Notes under the pieces: model-generated
The model's input: the letters and a program-made list of their open reading frames with translations, nothing else
The model's database searches: none
What the model was told of the DNA's origin: nothing
In this document: positions 45,902 to 53,826 of the stretch, one piece after another
Position numbering within the stretch: position 1 is the stretch's first letter
Layout: every line of letters starts with the position of its first letter
Program-made: the position numbers and the translations under genes
Source: Dehalobacter alkaniphilus
Lineage (GTDB): Bacteria; Bacillota; Desulfitobacteriia; Desulfitobacteriales; Syntrophobotulaceae
DNA length: 64,000 bases
NCBI GenBank assembly: GCA_040500365.1
Contig: CP148031.1
Coordinates: forward strand, 3,224,001-3,288,000
Direction of reading: 5' to 3'

Positions 45902-47770
45902 ATGATTCACATTTTCGATATTGAGTGTTTCCGATACGATTGGTTGGTCGTTTTCAAGGATATTTCCACCGGCGAATACACGGTCATACATAACGACAAC
46001 GCCGCAGTAAAACGCTTTATGACCGCAGACCGGCTCTTGTGCGGATTCAACTCAAAGCATTACGACAATCACATTCTTAAAGCTATTTTATGCGGAGCGG
46101 ATAACGCTCTTGTAAAAGAGATAAATGATTACATCATAAGTGGACGGCAAGGGTTTGAGCATTGGTTCATCAAGGAAAACAAGGCTTGGTTTGACAGCTT
46201 CGATATTCGTGATGATATGCAACAGGGATTATCTCTAAAAGCAATCGAAGGTCATTTAGGTTTGAACGTGGAAGAAACCTCCGTTCCATTCGACATCGAT
46301 AGACCACTCACGGAAGTCGAACTCGAAGAGGTTATCGAATACTGTAAGCACGATGTCGATACGGCTGAAAAGCTCGTAAAGCTCCGTAAGAATTATCTCA
46401 AATGTAAGCAAATGCTCGGAGAAATGAAGGGTATTCCTGCTCAAAAAGCTCTATACATGACAAACGCCAAAGTTACCGCCGCTTATCTTGGAGCGAGAAA
46501 ACAAGAATGGGACGATGGGAGAGTTTACGAATATCCTCCGAACCTTGATAAAGACATCATACCAAAAGAAGTTATCGAGTTCTTTGACACCATTAACGAT
46601 ACATCAATTCCCGATGAAAAGTTATTTAAGACCTCTCTCACAATCAACATCGGAAATTGCCCCTGTAAATTCGCTTGGGGTGGTGTACATGGCTCTTTAC
46701 TCTGCTATAACGAACAAAGCACCGACAGTCGGGTAATCCAAAACAGGGATGTTTCCTCGCTATATCCGAGTTTAATTATCGAATATAACTACCTATCAAG
46801 GAATGTGGAATCGCCAGAGTTCTTTAAGCAAACCAAAGATATCCGAATTAAGGCGAAACATGAGGGCGATACAGAAACAGCAAACACCTTGAAGCTACCC
46901 TTGAACATCGTATCGGGAGCGACAGAACAGTCGTACAACGATTTATACGACCCCCGACAGGCAAGGTCAATGCGGATAACAGGTCAGATGTTTCTCACAG
47001 AGCTTGCAGTAAAGCTGATAACCGCTTGCAAGACCTTTAAGATGCTGAACCTCAATACAGACGGTATTATGTACTCCGTTGACAAAAACGAGTTACCGAT
47101 AGTTGACCGTATCTGTAAGGAATGGGAGCAAAATTCACGCTTTGAATTGGAAACAGATAACCTCAAAGCGGTATGGATTAAAGACGTAAACAATCTGCTT
47201 TCGGTCGATGTAAAAGGAAAAATCAAGACAGTAGGTGGTTATCTCAATCACGGCATTGTTGATAACAAGGGAGCTTGGAACATCAACAATAATGCGGTCA
47301 TTGTGAAAAAAGCCATTATTGACTATTTCGTAAAAGGTATCCCAGTGGAAAAAACCATAACTGAATGCAATGACATTTTCGAGTTTCAGTTCATTGCAAA
47401 AGCCGGAACTAAATACAAAGAAGCCTATCATCTTGTGAACGATGAGAAAATTCCAGTCCAAAAAGTCAACCGGGTTTATGCCAGTAAAAACCCTATTTAC
47501 GGAAAACTCCACAAAGTTAAGGCATCCGATGATAGCGAAGCAAAAATTGAGTCCCTACCAGACCATTGCATTATCGACAACGATAACAAGCTGACTATTG
47601 ATGATGTAGACAAGCAGTTCTACATCGACATGGCTCAGAAGCGAATTAACGATTTTCTTGGTATTAAGCCAGAAAAAGTCAGAAAAACACGGAAGAAAAA
47701 GCTCACAAAGAAAGATTGGGCTAAGTTTTGGAAAGAAGTCTTTGAGATTTTGGAGGGTTGTTATGAATGA
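45902..47770 (+). CDS. Family B-like phage DNA polymerase
   Basis: 622 residues. The 3'-5' exonuclease has Asp6/Glu8 (FDIECF), FNSKHYDNHIL and YCKHDVDTA. Polymerase motif A is RDVSSLYPSL (Asp283) and motif C is LNTDGIMY (Asp387; the usual first Asp is Thr-flanked DGI rather than DTD). The C-terminal part is long and basic at its end. It lies in the middle of the replication block. Confidence 0.88.
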   Translation: MIHIFDIECFRYDWLVVFKDISTGEYTVIHNDNAAVKRFMTADRLLCGFNSKHYDNHILKAILCGADNALVKEINDYIISGRQGFEHWFIKENKAWFDSFDIRDDMQQGLSLKAIEGHLGLNVEETSVPFDIDRPLTEVELEEVIEYCKHDVDTAEKLVKLRKNYLKCKQMLGEMKGIPAQKALYMTNAKVTAAYLGARKQEWDDGRVYEYPPNLDKDIIPKEVIEFFDTINDTSIPDEKLFKTSLTINIGNCPCKFAWGGVHGSLLCYNEQSTDSRVIQNRDVSSLYPSLIIEYNYLSRNVESPEFFKQTKDIRIKAKHEGDTETANTLKLPLNIVSGATEQSYNDLYDPRQARSMRITGQMFLTELAVKLITACKTFKMLNLNTDGIMYSVDKNELPIVDRICKEWEQNSRFELETDNLKAVWIKDVNNLLSVDVKGKIKTVGGYLNHGIVDNKGAWNINNNAVIVKKAIIDYFVKGIPVEKTITECNDIFEFQFIAKAGTKYKEAYHLVNDEKIPVQKVNRVYASKNPIYGKLHKVKASDDSEAKIESLPDHCIIDNDNKLTIDDVDKQFYIDMAQKRINDFLGIKPEKVRKTRKKKLTKKDWAKFWKEVFEILEGCYE

Positions 47771-48149
47771 AATCTATTACGCTCACTCTATTTGGAAATA
47801 CGATACCGAAATCGAAAAATACGAAATCGAACTTATCCAAAAAGCGTTTCCAAATAGTAAACTTATAAATCCTAACGGTGATATTCCTCATGGTAGCGAG
47901 GATGAATCAAAAATTATGGACGATTGCTTTGCGGTCGTATCGAAATGTGACAGCCTTGTTTTCAGCAGTTTAAGCGGAGTTATTGGTAAAGGTGTGCATG
48001 ATGAAATACAGCAAGCCTTTATCCAAAGAAAACCAGTATATTACCTTAACGAACATGGTCTGAAACTTATCGACCTGCATGACATTGATTTCATTGAAAC
48101 TGGCGAAAAAAGTCAGAGGATATATGCGATAGTGAGGATTTCCCAATGA
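47763..48149 (+). CDS. Nucleoside 2-deoxyribosyltransferase-like protein
   Basis: 128 residues from ATG 47763 with GGAGGG. YYAHSIWKY at the start and CDSLVFSSLSGVIGKGVHDEIQQAF match the fold, with a catalytic-type glutamate in HDEIQ. It might exchange bases on deoxynucleosides to alter the nucleotide pool, or bind nucleotides in signalling. Activity is inferred from the fold. Confidence 0.6.
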   Translation: MNEIYYAHSIWKYDTEIEKYEIELIQKAFPNSKLINPNGDIPHGSEDESKIMDDCFAVVSKCDSLVFSSLSGVIGKGVHDEIQQAFIQRKPVYYLNEHGLKLIDLHDIDFIETGEKSQRIYAIVRISQ

Positions 48150-49579
48150 AGGTCTGTTGGTTCTCAGCCGGAGTGAGCAGTTTCATAGCAGCATACCTCG
48201 TGAGAGATACGCTCGATAAAATTATCTACTGCCATATCGACAACCAACATCCCGATACTCTCCGCTTCGTAAAGGATTGCGAAAAAGCTCTCGGCATCCC
48301 GATTGAGATAATTCAATCCAAATACAAATCGGTTGAGAACGTCATACAGGCTTTCCAGTTCGTTAATTCGAGGTATGGTGCAAAGTGTACGGATATTCTG
48401 AAAAAGCGTGTCCGTAAGGAATGGGAATACGAGCAAGGTCGGGTCGAGCTTACTTACGTTTGGGGATATGACTGTACCGAAAAGCACAGAGCAGAACGGA
48501 TTGAGGAAGCAGACCCCGACCATATTCACGAGTTCCCTCTTATAGAGAGAGGACTTACTAAAGAGGACGTTCACGGAATGTTAAAACAGCTCGGTATCAA
48601 ACGTCCGGCTATGTACGATTTGGGCTATCGCAACAATAACTGTGTCGGTTGTGTTAAAGGAGGAATGGGCTATTGGAACAAGATACGAGTTGACTTCCCC
48701 GAAGTCTTTGAAAGACGAGCAAAACAGGAAAGAGAAATAGGACATACCTGTATCAAGGGTGTCTACCTCGATGAATTAGACCCAAAGCGTGGACGCATCG
48801 AGGACGAGATTATGGACGATTGCAGTATTGCGTGTCAAATAAATCTTAATTACGAAAGTGAGGAAATCACAATGGCAACAACAAAAGGACTCCTTCAAAA
48901 GATTCAGATTCTTCAAGAGGAAATGGCTTCTCACTCTTGGGAGAAAGACGGCATCAACCGTCATCAGTCGTATAAGTACGTCACAGAGAAGCAGTACAAA
49001 CAGGTTTTCAAGGCAGCTCTTCGCAAAGCCGGTCTGATTTGGAAGATGGAAACGCTCTCCCATGAGTTCATTCCCGCCGTATCAGACAAGATGCACCTTG
49101 TTCTCTGCCAGTTCAGAGGACAGCTTATCGACCCCGACACCGGGGAGCGTGAAGAATATCTCTTCTCCGGCTCTGGTGCGGACAACGGCGATAAGGCTCT
49201 CTACAAGGCGGTCACAGGTGGTCATAAGTTCTTCTTGGCCGGTAATTTCAACGTAGCTGAGGACAACGACCCCGAAAATGACACGGACGATGTTCCGAAG
49301 CCGGTCTACACTTCCCCCGAAAAACGTGAGGAAGTCAAAGAAAATCTGCTCGACAAAGACGGCGTAGCTACCAAAATGCAGATTACCTCTCTGAAAAAAG
49401 CTCTTAAACTGCTCCGTGAAGCTGACCCCTCGCAGGAAGAATTTATCGCTCAGATTGCCGAAAAGACTGAGAACTTCACCAAAATCAAGAAAAAGGCTTG
49501 CGAAGAACTCATTCTCAAAATCGGCGAAATGACCGAAGCTGCCGCCAATGGTGGAGGAAGCGAGGATAAGTCCGCATGA
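48146..49579 (+). CDS. PAPS-reductase-like domain fused to ERF single-strand annealing protein
   Basis: 477 residues. Residues 1 to about 225 have the PP-loop start CWFSAGVSS and the cysteine motif NNNCVGCVKGG of phage PAPS-reductase-like proteins. Residues from 243 match ERF recombinases (SHSWEKDGINRHQSYKYVTE, then FSGSGADNGDKALYKAVTGG). An internal ATG at 48872 with GTGAGG 10 bases upstream starts exactly at the ERF domain, so a separate ERF protein may also be made. In related phages the two are usually separate genes. ERF anneals ssDNA and works with the exonuclease at 49903. Confidence 0.82.
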   Translation: MKVCWFSAGVSSFIAAYLVRDTLDKIIYCHIDNQHPDTLRFVKDCEKALGIPIEIIQSKYKSVENVIQAFQFVNSRYGAKCTDILKKRVRKEWEYEQGRVELTYVWGYDCTEKHRAERIEEADPDHIHEFPLIERGLTKEDVHGMLKQLGIKRPAMYDLGYRNNNCVGCVKGGMGYWNKIRVDFPEVFERRAKQEREIGHTCIKGVYLDELDPKRGRIEDEIMDDCSIACQINLNYESEEITMATTKGLLQKIQILQEEMASHSWEKDGINRHQSYKYVTEKQYKQVFKAALRKAGLIWKMETLSHEFIPAVSDKMHLVLCQFRGQLIDPDTGEREEYLFSGSGADNGDKALYKAVTGGHKFFLAGNFNVAEDNDPENDTDDVPKPVYTSPEKREEVKENLLDKDGVATKMQITSLKKALKLLREADPSQEEFIAQIAEKTENFTKIKKKACEELILKIGEMTEAAANGGGSEDKSA

Positions 49580-49773
49580 GTATTCAGAGAGAGGGTAGAG
49601 CTTACGTTCCTACCTGTGACATCTGTGGCGATACCCTGCCGGACGAATACGACTTCAACGATGCTGTAAACGCCAAAAAGCGTGAAGGCTGGAAAAGTCG
49701 GAAAGTCAATGGCGAGTGGGAAGATGTCTGCACTTGCTGTCAACTCGAAGGACAGGAGGGTAAGTCCAGATGA
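49576..49773 (+). CDS. Small zinc-finger-like phage protein
   Basis: 65 residues with CDICGD and CTCC pairs about 30 residues apart, likely one zinc site. ATGA overlap with the previous gene. Function unknown. Confidence 0.6.
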   Translation: MSIQREGRAYVPTCDICGDTLPDEYDFNDAVNAKKREGWKSRKVNGEWEDVCTCCQLEGQEGKSR

Positions 49774-49955
49774 GCAGAGCAATTCGGTCTTATCCGAAAG
49801 AAGAACGCAAATCAGTAATCAATCGCCGTCTGGCACAGCCGGAGGAAAAGCAAGGGCTTGGCTATTGGGCGGCGAGGGATGCAACGAAAGGAGTGAGCGG
49901 TAATGAAATGGCTCAAAACCAATCAAATCAAGATAGACCCGCCGAAGAAGCCTAA
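49770..49955 (+). CDS. 61-residue phage protein, unknown
   Basis: ATGA overlap and GGAGG support a start at 49770. The polar product (MSRAIRSYPKEERKSVIN...) ends inside the following gene, a 53-base overlap. Real but uncertain. Confidence 0.45.
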   Translation: MSRAIRSYPKEERKSVINRRLAQPEEKQGLGYWAARDATKGVSGNEMAQNQSNQDRPAEEA

Positions 49956-50952
49956 AAAGCTGACCGGCACGAGATTCGCTTCTGTCCTCGATTTGGACAG
50001 ATGGAATACCCCCTTTAAGACTTGGTGCGCCGTCACCAGAACCTATGAAGAGCCTTTTATCGGCAATAAGTACACCGAAGCCGGTAAGGTTATCGAACCT
50101 AAAATCATCGCCTATCTGAACAAGGTCTATTTCTTCGGTGACTTGAAATCCCCGACCGACATTTACGGAAAGGACTATTTCAGCAAGACTTACGGCGATT
50201 TCTTCAAGGATGTGTCTGTGTTCGGCGGTATGTGGGATGCCCTGTACTACGAGGACGGTAAGGTCGCAACGGTTATCGAAATCAAGACCACCAAACGAGC
50301 GGAGGATTGGTCGAAGGGTGCGCCCATGTATTACGCCCTGCAAGCTGCTCTGTACGCTCACTTACTCGGAGTTGACGATGTGGTCATGGTCGCTTCTTTC
50401 CTCGAAGAGAAGGACTACGACAAGCCGGAGAAATTCGTTCCGTCAAGCGATAACACCATCATCGATGAGTTCAAGATTTCAGAGCGTTTCCCGCAGTTTC
50501 AAACGTACCTTGACCGGGCGATGGATTGGTGGAACAAGTACGTTGTCACCGGCACTTCCCCCGCTTTCGATGAAAAAGCCGATGCGGACATTCTCAAAGA
50601 ACTTCGCAAGAATAGTATTTCGGCTGATACCGACATTGCCGCCCTGCTTGCGGAAGGTGAAGCTCTCAAAGCTAAGATTGACGGCGTTATGGACACCATC
50701 ACAGAGGATGACAAACGGTTGAAGGTGGTCACAGACCTCATCAAACAGCATTGTTTGAGCCAATTCCGGGACGGCGATAAGAAAGTCGCTGTTACAGGTA
50801 AGGCGTATGAGTGGGTCGTGAGCCGTACAGAGAGTACGGAAATCGACAAAGATGCTCTGAAAGCGGACGGTCTGCTTGATAAATACACCAAACCGAAAGC
50901 GTCCTACCGCATTACCCAAAGTCTGATTAAGAAGGAGGAAAAATCCGCATGA
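49903..50952 (+). CDS. YqaJ-type phage recombination exonuclease
   Basis: 349 residues, GGAG site upstream. GKVIEPKIIAYL, VFGGMWDALYY and VIEIKTTKRAEDW provide the PD-(D/E)XK residues (Glu, Asp, Glu-x-Lys), followed by YYALQAALYAHLLG typical of YqaJ. It should resect DNA ends to give ssDNA for the ERF protein. The C-terminal third is helical and charged. Confidence 0.85.
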   Translation: MKWLKTNQIKIDPPKKPKKLTGTRFASVLDLDRWNTPFKTWCAVTRTYEEPFIGNKYTEAGKVIEPKIIAYLNKVYFFGDLKSPTDIYGKDYFSKTYGDFFKDVSVFGGMWDALYYEDGKVATVIEIKTTKRAEDWSKGAPMYYALQAALYAHLLGVDDVVMVASFLEEKDYDKPEKFVPSSDNTIIDEFKISERFPQFQTYLDRAMDWWNKYVVTGTSPAFDEKADADILKELRKNSISADTDIAALLAEGEALKAKIDGVMDTITEDDKRLKVVTDLIKQHCLSQFRDGDKKVAVTGKAYEWVVSRTESTEIDKDALKADGLLDKYTKPKASYRITQSLIKKEEKSA

Positions 50953-51137
50953 GAAAGCTGTTTGCTCGTTTGTTCGGTCGGAAACCGATACCCATGCCGG
51001 TAACTCTGAGCGATTGCTACCTCCTTCACCAGATGGGGTACGACATCGAGGTCAACGATGGGCGCATATCCAAAATCATAAGGAGGAAAGGTCATGGTAG
51101 AAAAACCGCCTGTAAGTCCATTCGATGCGCTGTTTAA
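50949..51137 (+). CDS. Small basic phage protein, unknown
   Basis: 62 residues, AAGGAGG upstream, overlapping the exonuclease stop as ATGA. It is basic at both ends (RLFGRKP, RRKGHGRK). Overlaps the next gene by 44 bases. Confidence 0.5.
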   Translation: MRKLFARLFGRKPIPMPVTLSDCYLLHQMGYDIEVNDGRISKIIRRKGHGRKTACKSIRCAV

Positions 51138-51294
51138 GGAGATTACGGCAAGTGTCGCTACCGCCGAACTCCGCAACATGGCTGCTCAGACCTACGCTAT
51201 CTTTGACGCTTATGTCAAGAGCGGCTTTACGAGAGCGGAAGCACTCGTTCTCGTAACCACCATGATAACCAATTCGATGCAGGGAGGTAAATAA
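51094..51294 (+). CDS. Small helical phage protein, unknown
   Basis: 66 residues, AAGGAGG upstream. Predicted helical (ELRNMAAQTYAIFDAYVKSG). No family recognised. Confidence 0.55.
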   Translation: MVEKPPVSPFDALFKEITASVATAELRNMAAQTYAIFDAYVKSGFTRAEALVLVTTMITNSMQGGK

Positions 51295-51407
51295 CCATGT
51301 ACATCAATCCTTTTGTCGCAGGAGTCCTTTGTACCCTGTTCGCCGAAGCCGTCCTGCTCGTAGCCGGTGCAATACTTTTCAACAAAACTAAAGGAGGAAA
51401 ACAACTC

Positions 51408-51824
51408 ATGTTCAAGTCAAAGAAATTTCTCATCCTTATGCTCGTGCTGGTCTTGATAGCGGTAACGCTGTTAAGTGGATGCCAGCGACAGTCCGACCGG
51501 GTGAGCTACAATCTGTCGTTGGAAGCGGATAACTTCAACGTGGTACGACAGCTCACAGTCATCAACACGAGGGCAGAAGATGGCAATATCTCGATTCTGT
51601 TCCAGATGACCGGCAACTTTTCCATCGAGAAAGAATCAGACGGCGATTTGGCTGTCATTGGTGAGGACTCAGATGGTACTTATTATAAGCACTTCGTATA
51701 CCTTTCGAGGGACATTACCTACATTGTTGAGGATTTGGACAAGACCACCGTAAATAAGCACAAATTCGAGATTAACTTCAATCCTCAGATGATTGTCCCG
51801 GTCGAAGCAGTAACAATAGATTAA
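51408..51824 (+). CDS. Phage-encoded lipoprotein
   Basis: 138 residues from ATG 51408 behind AAAGGAGG. A signal sequence ends in the lipobox LLSGC (Cys25). The frame is open upstream to another ATG at 51297, itself preceded by GGGAGG, which would add a 37-residue hydrophobic N terminus (MYINPFVAGVLCTLFAEAVL...). The lipobox argues for the internal start; the upstream stretch may be a separate small membrane protein that has lost its stop. Prophage lipoproteins sometimes alter surface properties or superinfection. Confidence 0.65.
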   Translation: MFKSKKFLILMLVLVLIAVTLLSGCQRQSDRVSYNLSLEADNFNVVRQLTVINTRAEDGNISILFQMTGNFSIEKESDGDLAVIGEDSDGTYYKHFVYLSRDITYIVEDLDKTTVNKHKFEINFNPQMIVPVEAVTID

Positions 51825-51838
51825 GGAGGAAGATAACA

Positions 51839-52333
51839 ATGGCTAAAATTCCGTTAAGCAAAGGTGGGTACTCCCCCATTCCCGAAGGAGAACATATTTT
51901 CAAGGTAGTAAGTGCTACCTACGATGACGATTTCGGCAAACTCGAAGTCGAGCTGGTCACAGCAAGCGGTCAGAAACACACCGAGAGATTTAACCTCATC
52001 GGCGAGGACGGCGAAATCAACGAAAAAGCGCAGAACGCTTTCAGCTTCTTCGCTAAGACCGCCCTTAATAACTTCAACCTCGAAGAGATTGACCATGAGG
52101 ACATCGTTGGATGCTATCTCAAATGCACCGTGGAGCATGACATTCAGCAGTCCCGGAAAGACCCCGCAAAGACGGTCACATTCTGCAAACTCACCGATAA
52201 AGCACCGGCATCCGGCTTTGAAACCGCCGAAGCTCCCCCTGCTCCTGCTTCCTCATCGAAACCGAAAGCTGCTTCCTCTCCCGCCCCGGCCGCAAAAGGC
52301 GGTAAGGTCGATTTGGACGCTCTGCTCGGATAA
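51839..52333 (+). CDS. DUF669-like single-stranded DNA-binding protein
   Basis: 164 residues, GGAGG upstream. The N-terminal two thirds look like an OB-fold phage SSB of DUF669 type (IPEGEHIFKVVSATYDDDFGKLEVEL, TALNNFNLEEIDHEDIVG). A Pro/Ala/Ser linker leads to an acidic tip DLDALLG, as in SSB tails that recruit partners. It fits the recombination/replication context. Confidence 0.75.
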   Translation: MAKIPLSKGGYSPIPEGEHIFKVVSATYDDDFGKLEVELVTASGQKHTERFNLIGEDGEINEKAQNAFSFFAKTALNNFNLEEIDHEDIVGCYLKCTVEHDIQQSRKDPAKTVTFCKLTDKAPASGFETAEAPPAPASSSKPKAASSPAPAAKGGKVDLDALLG

Positions 52334-52347
52334 GGAGGACGAAACCT

Positions 52348-52473
52348 ATGCGTAAACTGAAACGCAACATCGCCCGGACACGGATGCTCAACGCCGGATA
52401 CACGAGAATTAACAAGCGTTGGGACGATAAAGGCAGAAGCTTCTTCGCTCGTGAATGGCGTAACTGGCTGTAA
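52348..52473 (+). CDS. 41-residue basic phage peptide
   Basis: ATG 52348 follows AAGGAGG. The product is highly basic (MRKLKRNIARTRMLNAGYTR start) and rich in Trp/Arg at the end (FFAREWRNWL). Possibly nucleic-acid binding. Confidence 0.55.
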   Translation: MRKLKRNIARTRMLNAGYTRINKRWDDKGRSFFAREWRNWL

Positions 52474-52490
52474 GTAAATTCCACCGTAAC

Positions 52491-52553
52491 GGCGGCTGCG
52501 ATGAGATTCAACCAATATCGATAAGGGACTGTACGGAATGAGCCGCCCATTCC
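52491..52553 (+). ncRNA. Possible structured leader with hairpin and pseudoknot pairing
   Basis: GGAATG and CATTCC (52535-52553) enclose the loop AGCCGCC, and that loop is perfectly complementary to GGCGGCT at 52491-52497, so the RNA can form either a long-range stem or a pseudoknot. It sits in an unusually long 106-base gap and just before the ribosome binding site of the next gene. Confidence 0.35.
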
Positions 52554-52579
52554 TCTTTCCCGGATAAAGGAGTATTTGT

Positions 52580-53068
52580 ATGGAACTCAAAGATTCTGGT
52601 ACTCGAAGGGAATTTAACACCGGGGCTGTCCGGGACATAGCAGAAGGGGAAGGCAGATTAGATTTATGTCCGCTTGGTGTGTTCGGCACTATCCTTGCCG
52701 ATGACCTCTTGCTTAAAACCGAAAAATACATACGCACAGGCGATAAAACCCTCTTACATGAGGTACTGGCTCACTTCCTGCTCAACGAAGTCAAGGGCGG
52801 TTGGTACGATATGTTTCTCGATGTAGCCAGACAGTATGAGGATGGCTGTCAGAAATACGGTGACAGAAATTGGGAAAAAGGCATCCCCCTCCATTGTTAC
52901 ATCGATAGTGGCATCCGGCATTACCTTAAATATAAACGTGGCGATGATGACGAACCTCACGGCAGAGCGTTTGTCTGGAATATACTCGGAGCTTTGTGGA
53001 CACAGGAACACAGACCCGAAATGATTGATTTACCATTTAAGGAGGTACGACCAAATGAACAACCGTAA
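52580..53068 (+). CDS. dATP/dGTP diphosphohydrolase-like protein (DUF5664)
   Basis: 162 residues, AAAGGAG upstream. KDSGTRREFNTGAVRDIAEG, then YEDGCQKYGDRNWEKGIPLHCYIDSGIRHYLK and DEPHGRAFVWNILGALW match the phage dATP/dGTP diphosphohydrolase N-terminal family. In some phages such enzymes clear dATP so that a modified base can replace it; here it more simply suggests control of the dNTP pool. Confidence 0.8.
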   Translation: MELKDSGTRREFNTGAVRDIAEGEGRLDLCPLGVFGTILADDLLLKTEKYIRTGDKTLLHEVLAHFLLNEVKGGWYDMFLDVARQYEDGCQKYGDRNWEKGIPLHCYIDSGIRHYLKYKRGDDDEPHGRAFVWNILGALWTQEHRPEMIDLPFKEVRPNEQP

Positions 53069-53630
53069 AGGAATTTTCTACGACTTACTCATTGAGCATA
53101 TCAAAAAAGACAAGCTCGATAAAATGGCTCAATACCTCGATGAGAACGGCTTCTTCACCGCCCCGGCTTCGGCGGGTCATCACGGAGCGCATGAAGGTGG
53201 ACTTTTTGACCACTCTCTGGCGGTCACGCAAGCTCTTCTCAAACTGACCCGCAATAACAATCTCGTCTGGCAGCGTCCCGAAAGTCCCTATCTGGTCGGT
53301 ATGTTTCACGACCTCTGTAAAATCGATTCCTACAAGTGGATACAGTCGGAAGCAACTCCTATCACCGGCAACATCGTTATGCAGCGTGAGGACGGTCATT
53401 GGGAGTATAACGAGAATACCAAACTCAAAGGACACGGCGATAAGTCAGTCATGCTCCTGTCAATGTTTACGGCTCTCACGGAAGAGGAAATCATGTGCAT
53501 CCGTTATCACATGGGAGCTTTCGTAGACAAGTCCGAATGGTCTTTGTACTCAAAGGCGGTCAACCTGTTCCCGAATGTCCTCTTCACTCACACCGCCGAT
53601 ATGATTGCTTCACAGGTCGAGGGGGTGTAA
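53055..53630 (+). CDS. HD-domain phosphohydrolase
   Basis: 191 residues from ATG 53055 with AAGGAGG. Metal ligands appear in HHGAHEGGLFDHSLAV and FHDLCKID, an HD arrangement. Probably acts on a nucleotide. It follows the DUF5664 gene with overlap, suggesting a shared role. Confidence 0.8.
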   Translation: MNNRKGIFYDLLIEHIKKDKLDKMAQYLDENGFFTAPASAGHHGAHEGGLFDHSLAVTQALLKLTRNNNLVWQRPESPYLVGMFHDLCKIDSYKWIQSEATPITGNIVMQREDGHWEYNENTKLKGHGDKSVMLLSMFTALTEEEIMCIRYHMGAFVDKSEWSLYSKAVNLFPNVLFTHTADMIASQVEGV

Positions 53631-53633
53631 CGC

Positions 53634-53813
53634 ATGGATAAGGTAGACGAGCTTTATCATACCTGTCGTTGGTGTAAGTGGCTCGAAAAAGGCAAATGCA
53701 CAAACGAACACGCTTTTAACTTCAACACAGAAGATGAGGACGGTAAGGAAGTTACTCTCAACGGAGTAGAAATCGCCGACCCGAATGACTTCTTCTGTAA
53801 GCACTTTTGGTAA
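53634..53813 (+). CDS. 59-residue cysteine-rich phage protein
   Basis: ATG 53634 follows GAGGGGG. The product has CRWCKW, a further Cys after KGK, and FFCKHFW at the end, four cysteines that could bind zinc or an iron-sulfur cluster. It is directly upstream of the radical-SAM gene. Confidence 0.6.
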   Translation: MDKVDELYHTCRWCKWLEKGKCTNEHAFNFNTEDEDGKEVTLNGVEIADPNDFFCKHFW

Positions 53814-53826
53814 AGGAGGAGGAACA

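Noticed and set aside
48146..48871. DndC-type DNA phosphorothioation system
   Set aside because: Only one PAPS-reductase-like domain is present; no DndB, D or E homologues were seen.
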